46,185 nt of DNA, taken from assembly GCF_963681195.1 (NCBI RefSeq), contig NZ_OY808999.1, positions 1-46,185 of the forward strand. The letters are read 5' to 3'. Within the stretch, counting starts at the first letter, position 1; each line of letters starts with the position of its first letter. The notes below the pieces were generated by a model that saw nothing but the letters and a program-made list of their open reading frames with translations, was not told the origin of the DNA and did not search any database. Made by a program: the position numbers and the translations under genes. Below are positions 41,645 through 46,185 of this stretch, one piece after another. Origin of the DNA: Vibrio sp. 16 (GTDB taxonomy: Bacteria > Pseudomonadota > Gammaproteobacteria > Enterobacterales > Vibrionaceae).

Positions 41645-42679
41645 CTACATCCAACTTAAGGTGACATCAAACCCAACCTTTTCGTAATTATTTCTCATTG
41701 GAAATGAGCAGTGTACATTGGTATTACAAACCAGCTCGTTATCACACATCGATAAATGATTGGTAAGACCTACAAATGATGGTTTCCATGTAGTAATAAG
41801 TAATAAAGCCTCCTCCAACACAGACACATCAAATAACTCAAATTGCTGATTCAACTCAAACAAGGCACTTTCAATGGCCAGCAGAGGAGAATACGAGACC
41901 GAAGAAGCTCTGAACGCCATCGGACTGAGAGCGGATAAAAAAGTACAGGCACAAAAATAAGACCCGAACTCAGTCTGTGCCAAGATTACGTTCACTTGGT
42001 CGAGATTGGTCAAAATGAGGGAGAGAGCATAGCGCTCAGAGAGACTTCGAGGCAACTCGACCCGATAGAACTCAACACGGACTTTATCGCCCACTGAAAA
42101 TTTATAAAGCTGGCTTAAATAGTGTAGCTCGACCGCTTCGTTTGCTGCATGCAATAGCGCTTCTTTCAATGTCGAGCCCGATGCCCACCCACTCTTTGAA
42201 GAGTATCGTTTTAATAACTCAAAGAAAGGAGGTTGAATGAAAGGCTCAGAGTAATAGGGATTCACCAACACTTCAGGAACCAAATAGTGTTCCCCTTGCA
42301 AAAGCGACTGATAACGCCAAAATTTTAACGGCCCATCATCGCAAGAGCTTAACAGCGCTCCAACCCCGAACAGAGGGTGAGAATCCTCAGAGTTTAACCA
42401 GTCTTGCATAGGCCGTATGACCAAATCGGAAGCGATGAACTGATACTCTAACAAGACATTTTCAAACGCCTCGAAATACGCTCCAACGATCGCATTAGGC
42501 CCTTTGCCCACACCCGAGCTTAACTGTTCGCCTCGGGTACCAAACAAATCCACCGAGGCAAAAAAACCGTCCTTTGCCACAGTAAGAGAAGCGCGAATAT
42601 TATGTGCCGTAAACCACTGCTCAATCGTCTCTACTGCGTCATCGCTGCTCACTTGTCGTTCAGAAGACATAAGAGGCAT
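41645..42679 (-). pseudogene. Second ycaO, probably decaying, with replaced C-terminus
   Basis: The 344-aa frame matches the first YcaO up to SYSPLLAIESALFELNQQF (about residue 285), with GVGKGPNAIVGAYFEAFENV and SGWASGSTLKEALLHAANEAVELH. The conserved Arg of the second motif is Leu here (ELH versus ERH), and the last 60 residues do not match. They are an out-of-frame reading of a METIICRSY-type peptide gene starting at 41789. The rest of the YcaO C-terminal domain is missing. GGAG before ATG 42679 is intact, so it may still be expressed. Confidence 0.68.
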
Positions 42680-42786
42680 AAAGGACTCCGTTAGTAGGAA
42701 TAGACGGAAACCTTATATTCCTATGAAGTTGGGCGATCATTAATAATGTTCATTTATCCAATGGTTGAACATAACTCTAAGATATT

Positions 42787-42815
42787 TTGTCAATGTTCAG
42801 CCTGAACATTGACAA
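42787..42815. repeat. 29-bp perfect palindrome, candidate parS, copy 1
   Basis: TTGTCAATGTTCAG, a single C, and its exact inverse CTGAACATTGACAA. It lies four bases beyond the stop of the LysE gene and 108 bp upstream of ycaO2. It is identical to 44357-44385 and matches 26 of 29 bases inside parB. A terminator is unlikely because no T run follows and the loop is one base. Confidence 0.7.
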
Positions 42816-42818
42816 GGC

Positions 42819-43427
42819 TTATCGGTAGAAAAAACCTTTTAGACCAAAGCCAACTATCCCAAATCCACTGATCAATTGTAGCCCTAAGATAACGCGCGGA
42901 TGCTCCAGCTTAGACTTTAAAGATAAGGAAGCTAAGACGTAAACAAGTTGGGCTAAAAAACTCCCTGCAAGTACCATCACGGCGAGTAACAATGCTGTCC
43001 ATACCCCTCCCGGTAGGGAGAGTTGCCCGACCAACGCCATAAACGCAATAACGGTCAGCGGATTGACGATCGTCAACAGAAAAGTCGTTCTTAATTCACT
43101 CGCTCCTGTCGCAATAGGCTGAGTGAGCGGCATTTTGTATTCGCGCAAAGCCAGTAAGCACATATAAATGCCAAAAAGGATGAGCATAAAAGACGAAAAC
43201 GTTTCAATGGCTCGCTGATGCAAAGTCAGTACCTCAACTACGCCCACCCCAAGTAAAAAAGCGAAAAGGGCAAAGACAAAATCCCCTAACGCCGCCCCTA
43301 ATGCACTTTTAATTGCCGAGGCTTTGCCATATTTTAAACCGTTGATGACCACAATCATTGCGATGGGCCCAACAGAAATAGCCAGAGTAAACCCAAACAG
43401 AAAAGCGGTCATCAGATCCCTTTCCAT
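42819..43427 (-). CDS. LysE-family transporter, second copy
   Basis: The 202-aa membrane protein has the family start FGFTLAISVGPIAMIVVINGLKYG (about 11-34), then GAALGDFVFALFAFLLGVGVVEVL, and TIVNPLTVIAFMALVGQL, with six helices. It differs from the exporter at 40779. It is divergent from the diiron-oxidase-like gene, sharing the 43467-43498 palindrome, which suggests it exports the enzyme's product or substrate. Confidence 0.85.
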   Translation of the reverse strand: MERDLMTAFLFGFTLAISVGPIAMIVVINGLKYGKASAIKSALGAALGDFVFALFAFLLGVGVVEVLTLHQRAIETFSSFMLILFGIYMCLLALREYKMPLTQPIATGASELRTTFLLTIVNPLTVIAFMALVGQLSLPGGVWTALLLAVMVLAGSFLAQLVYVLASLSLKSKLEHPRVILGLQLISGFGIVGFGLKGFFYR

Positions 43428-43466
43428 ACTCTTTACCTATGCCTTAACTATTCAGTCTGCGAATAG

Positions 43467-43498
43467 AACACTTTCCCTCAAAGTTGAGGGAAAGTGTT
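43467..43498. promoter_or_regulatory. 32-bp perfect palindromic operator between divergent genes
   Basis: AACACTTTCCCTCAA, then AG, then TTGAGGGAAAGTGTT: 15-bp arms with a two-base centre, midway between the starts of the LysE gene (43427) and the oxidase-like gene (43580). A two-base centre forbids a good hairpin, so a dimeric repressor site is likely. No regulator gene is adjacent. Confidence 0.7.
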
Positions 43499-43579
43499 TA
43501 TAAATAATAGATATATAATAATGAAAAGGTGTTTAGGCGTGATTTACTGTTTAAATTTCAATCCATCGGAAAACACATC

Positions 43580-44347
43580 ATGCAAACTGCCGCGCCTAAC
43601 GACTACAGACACATCGCGACCGCGATCGCTCATCACAACGCCATACAAGAGCTAGATAAATTCCGACAGTTGATATGTGATGCGCCCATGACCCCAGAGG
43701 AAACAAAAATGTTTTTTGCTACGCTGTGGGCTTTTTTTAAAGACGTTCCATCAGGGATTTTAAGTTTGGCCGCAAAAATAACGGATGAACTTCTCGACAC
43801 GCAGACATGGCAAGCGTCAGCTCAAGCGGCTTACATACTTTACGCCTCAGTGGACGAATATGGTTTGCAGCAATGTCAAAACCGAATGCTGACTACCCAT
43901 CATCAAATGTTTGAAGAGCTCATAACTCACTGTGGCCTGAGTCATGATGACATCTTTAATCCAAAATATGTGAAGCCTTCGGGTACCGCAATGGGCGATA
44001 GAACCTATCGCTATTACCGCTCGAACAAAATTGGAGAAGCGCTTGGCTTTCATCTTGCTTCAGAAATGACTTCCGCACGAGAGTTTCAGTATTTTTTACA
44101 AGGCTTTCAAGCACACCCCGCCGCTTACAATTTAAAACATGCTGACGACCCGATTCTCGCCTTTTTTAAGATTCACTGTGAAGTAGAGCCTCTTCATGTG
44201 CAAACAAGTCGAACCATTCTCACCAAGATGATGTCTTACACACCTAACATCGCTGAGGATGCCATGCGAGGCGCCATGGCCTTTATGAACGGATTCGAAC
44301 AAATGTTTATCGCCATGAACACTACCCTATTAGAGGGGCGTTCATAA
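43580..44347 (+). CDS. Heme-oxygenase-like diiron oxidase/TENA-PqqC superfamily protein
   Basis: The 255-aa all-helical protein has metal-ligand-like motifs in three helices: SVDEYGLQ..QNRMLTTHHQMFEELI, HLASEMTSAREFQYFLQGF, and FKIHCEVEPLHVQTSR (E and H spaced as in this fold). Relatives oxidise amino acid or fatty acid derivatives, for example cleaving or N-oxygenating them. I choose ATG 43580; an in-frame GTG at 43529 would add 17 residues. Divergence from a LysE exporter suggests an amino-acid-like substrate. The 3' end is nine bases from a candidate parS. Confidence 0.68.
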   Translation: MQTAAPNDYRHIATAIAHHNAIQELDKFRQLICDAPMTPEETKMFFATLWAFFKDVPSGILSLAAKITDELLDTQTWQASAQAAYILYASVDEYGLQQCQNRMLTTHHQMFEELITHCGLSHDDIFNPKYVKPSGTAMGDRTYRYYRSNKIGEALGFHLASEMTSAREFQYFLQGFQAHPAAYNLKHADDPILAFFKIHCEVEPLHVQTSRTILTKMMSYTPNIAEDAMRGAMAFMNGFEQMFIAMNTTLLEGRS

Positions 44348-44356
44348 GGTCCATTT

Positions 44357-44385
44357 TTGTCAATGTTCAGCCTGAACATTGACAA
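44357..44385. repeat. 29-bp perfect palindrome, candidate parS, copy 2
   Basis: Identical over all 29 bases to 42787-42815, 1570 bp away. It lies between the convergent stops at 44347 and 44398. Confidence 0.7.
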
Positions 44386-44397
44386 CTTTTTCGCCCA

Positions 44398-44793
44398 CTA
44401 AATCAGCCTAAATCGATTGGTTTTCCACTCTAGCGCATCAATAAGCCCCCGTTGGTACATGCCACCCCAATCATAGAAAAATGGCGCGAATCCTTGACCG
44501 CCCGTAAGATGAGAGAGGGCAATGCAGATGACAATCACCCCTGCTGAAATGGCGTACTCGACAGGGTCTCCGGTTCGAAAACGCCCTCCAAAAAGGTGAA
44601 AACGCCGATCGCTATACGGAGAGAATGGCACACCTGAAACGGTCATCGCATCAGTCAGGATATGGCTCACGCCTCCCCAAGCAAACGCCATTCCTAACCC
44701 CTGAAAATCCCATATAAACGTAAAGACCAAGGCGAGCATTAACCAGTGGGTAAAGATGTGCGTAGGGATTAAGTTTAGGGACGGAAAAAGCAC
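44398..44793 (-). pseudogene. 5'-truncated YdjM-like membrane-bound metal-dependent hydrolase
   Basis: The frame encodes the C-terminal two-thirds of a YdjM/PF04307-type protein: IPTHIFTHWLM, GGVSHILTDAMTVSGVPFSPYSDRRFHLFGGRFRTG, and several membrane helices. The homologous frame extends upstream of GTG 44793 (EILLDSLFI precedes it) to a TGA at about 44836 without any ATG. The N-terminal part, with the family's first His motif, is missing. It is probably a relic. Confidence 0.65.
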
Positions 44794-45333
44794 AATAAAG
44801 AGACTATCTAAAAGAATTTCCTGCGGAACAATCCATCAAAGCAGCACAATTGCTTCAACGCAAAATGGTTTTCTTCATTGATTTTATCGGCTCTGTAGAC
44901 CTTGGGTACATCACGAGCATCTACAACTTTAGGTCCACAGAAACGCGCTCTAGGTGAATAAGTTAAGTTCACCTAGAGCGCTCTTCCTTACTGGTCTTAG
45001 AGTATATTGATTTTACAGTTTGATATTTACAGTTTGGGATTGTTTTCTCTGACTACTTCAACACCTCTCAAATATCCAAGTCACACCAATTGCGTGTTTA
45101 TGTAGATAAATTTGACTCCAAAATATAATTTCAGAGCACGCTAAAAACGTCAAAATACAGATAAGATTAGCAAGGCATCTCTATCAGGAGCGTTCAAAAA
45201 AAGAGATGCGATCAAACCCAAAGAGAAACTCGCTGAGGATCAACTCAATTTCAGATCCTTTTCGCCTCTCTCGATAACCACACAATCTTACACTTTTGAT
45301 ATGTGACACAATATAGGTATTGAATTAGGTATT
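44794..45333. other. Gene-free stretch upstream of rep
   Basis: No gene is visible apart from the beheaded start of the YdjM-like relic. The stretch contains the large inverted repeat at 44945-44981 and, further right, AT-rich sequence with a repeated TTTACAGTTTG motif (45012-45037), leading to the rep operator. An antisense RNA for rep could lie here but no clear signals show it. Confidence 0.4.
44945..44981. repeat. 14-bp inverted repeat containing iteron cores
   Basis: GCGCTCTAGGTGAA and TTCACCTAGAGCGC are exact inverses around TAAGTTAAG. Both arms contain CACCTA/TAGGTG, the first half of the origin iteron. It may be a terminator guarding rep, with a C/T-rich tail CTTCCTT, or a site that Rep recognises. 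Confidence 0.55.
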
Positions 45334-45376
45334 ACACCTAGAACATGTCATAATATACCTAGATCATGTTAGGGGA
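45334..45376. promoter_or_regulatory. rep promoter/operator with two iteron-like repeats
   Basis: Two copies of the iteron core, ACACCTAGAACATGTCA at 45334 and ATACCTAGATCATGTTA at 45355, are 21 bp apart, the same period as the origin iterons. They sit directly before the rep start codon and overlap the expected promoter and leader. In Rep_3 plasmids such sites let the initiator repress its own transcription. The repeats are seen; the autoregulation is inferred. Confidence 0.7.
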
Positions 45377-45381
45377 AAATC

Positions 45382-46185
45382 ATGAGTGACGAGCAATATT
45401 ACTACCCAGTAGTGAGCGACAAACTACCAAAGCACATTAAGAAGGGGCACCAATTGGTGTTCAGTCGTCAAGATCTCTCCGCTCGAGAGGCGGACATGTT
45501 CGCGCTTATGATTGCTCACATGAAAGCCGACGACTGGAACATGACCACACCTCACTACGAGTTCACATCCAATCAATTATCAGAGTGGCTGGGTGTTGAG
45601 TCGAAACACATTGGCAGTAACTTAAGCCCAGTTGCCAATCGACTTGCGAGCCGCAAGATCGGCATCAAAATAGAGTCAGAAAAAGGGGACACCGAATTCG
45701 ATTATCGTCCCCTGTTCAAACATATCGCGTACAAAAATGGCGTACTTACCATGGTGCCCAATGACATGCTTAAGTCCGAGTATATTGAGTACAACCAAGG
45801 GTTTGCACTCATCAATACCCGCAACTTCTTTGACGTAAAGAAAGAGTACTCCAAGCGCCTCTATGAACTACTCAGCCGCTTTAAAGACAAAGGCTTTGAA
45901 ATGCATCAGCAGAAACTCGATGAGCTCAAAGGGGTATTTGGTCTACTTGATGAAGCAGGCAAACTAAAAAAAGACAAAAGCTCCTTTAAGAACAACAGCG
46001 TCTTTATGAAACGTTGTATCCGAGAAAGCATTAAAGAGCTGTCCGAGCATCCGCAAATCCGTAAAGAGTTGCTTTTCCTAGAAAGTAACAGTGGAGAGAA
46101 GGGATTTGAAGTCATCAAAAAAGGCCGCACCATTACGGGCATCAAGTTTCTGTTCCGATGGATAAAACTTGGCACCGTTGACGAG
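45382..46185 (+). CDS. rep: Plasmid replication initiator, Rep_3 type (N-terminal part; continues at base 1)
   Basis: The reading frame starts at ATG 45382 and runs open to the last base: 268 codons with no stop. It continues in the same frame from base 1 to TAA 268-270, giving a protein of about 357 aa, typical of two-winged-helix Rep_3/RepB initiators that bind iterons and open the origin. A WH1-like segment is visible at residues about 25-125 (YEFTSNQLSEWLG, then FDYRPLFKHIAYKNG), followed by the linker EYSKRLYELLSRFKDKG that is characteristic of the family. Two iteron-like repeats lie just upstream, which suggests autorepression, and an iteron array follows the gene. The split is only the linearisation point. 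Family assignment is by eye. Confidence 0.9.
   Translation, partial: MSDEQYYYPVVSDKLPKHIKKGHQLVFSRQDLSAREADMFALMIAHMKADDWNMTTPHYEFTSNQLSEWLGVESKHIGSNLSPVANRLASRKIGIKIESEKGDTEFDYRPLFKHIAYKNGVLTMVPNDMLKSEYIEYNQGFALINTRNFFDVKKEYSKRLYELLSRFKDKGFEMHQQKLDELKGVFGLLDEAGKLKKDKSSFKNNSVFMKRCIRESIKELSEHPQIRKELLFLESNSGEKGFEVIKKGRTITGIKFLFRWIKLGTVDE

Noticed and set aside
42787..42815. Palindrome as the terminator of the LysE gene
   Set aside because: The loop would be a single base, no T run follows on the coding strand, and the same sequence recurs inside parB.
40779..43427. A conventional antibiotic-resistance efflux region
   Set aside because: Both transporters are LysE/RhtB amino acid exporters, not drug efflux families, and no resistance enzyme is present.
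43521..43655. Alternative small frame starting ATG 43521 before the oxidase-like gene, as a peptide precursor
   Set aside because: No ribosome binding site, and it overlaps the real gene in another frame with unremarkable composition.

Overview
The window looks like one complete circular plasmid of 46,185 bp, probably from a marine gamma-proteobacterium of the Vibrionaceae (Vibrio or Photobacterium). The replication initiator gene starts at 45,382, runs off the right edge in frame, and continues in the same frame from base 1 to a stop at 270, so the break is an arbitrary linearisation inside rep. The host guess is inference: it rests on the ToxR/ToxS-like pair, the tryptophanase, the CS1-type fimbriae and the moderate, slightly AT-rich composition. 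No rRNA, tRNA, CRISPR array, relaxase, complete insertion sequence or ordinary antibiotic-resistance gene is visible.

Maintenance: rep with an iteron origin (45,334 to about 790), two serine recombinases (881 and 2,256) with a probable res site, a ParE/Phd toxin-antitoxin pair, an AbiE-type toxin-antitoxin pair (4,231-5,998), and a type Ia parA-parB operon (37,965-40,246). Two identical 29-bp palindromes at 42,787 and 44,357, and a third near-match inside parB at 39,972, are candidate parS sites.

A module of about 6 kb (6,063-11,953) is bounded by direct repeats of the 5' end of the abiEi antitoxin gene. It holds a Mor-like regulator, an orphan Rep-like WH1 protein, a DUF805 membrane protein, an MltF-like lytic transglycosylase and a DUF2589 gene pair with two small companions. 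One companion was beheaded exactly at the repeat boundary.

The centre is a peptide-toxin region. A C39 peptidase ABC exporter and HlyD adaptor (12,419-15,774) stand divergent from a double-glycine, two-cysteine microcin-like precursor (16,021). The precursor is followed by a secreted protein and a GT44 (TcdA/TcdB-like) glycosyltransferase. On the opposite strand is a 41-codon ORF with a strong ribosome binding site, then a stand-alone YcaO and an ABC exporter (21,126-18,335). A second, decaying ycaO lies at 41,645-42,679 with a LysE-type exporter. Upstream of the first YcaO operon is a CS1/alpha-type chaperone-usher fimbrial operon (21,374-27,679) and a large Ig-like lipoprotein.

The right third carries ibrA-ibrB, an aromatic amino acid permease and tryptophanase, a ToxR/ToxS-like membrane regulator pair, two LysE-family exporters and a heme-oxygenase-like diiron-oxidase-type enzyme. 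The last of these is divergent from one exporter across a perfect 32-bp palindrome. Overall this appears to be a colonisation and competition plasmid: adhesion, two or three modified-peptide loci, indole production and a membrane-embedded regulator. How these parts are co-regulated is inference.
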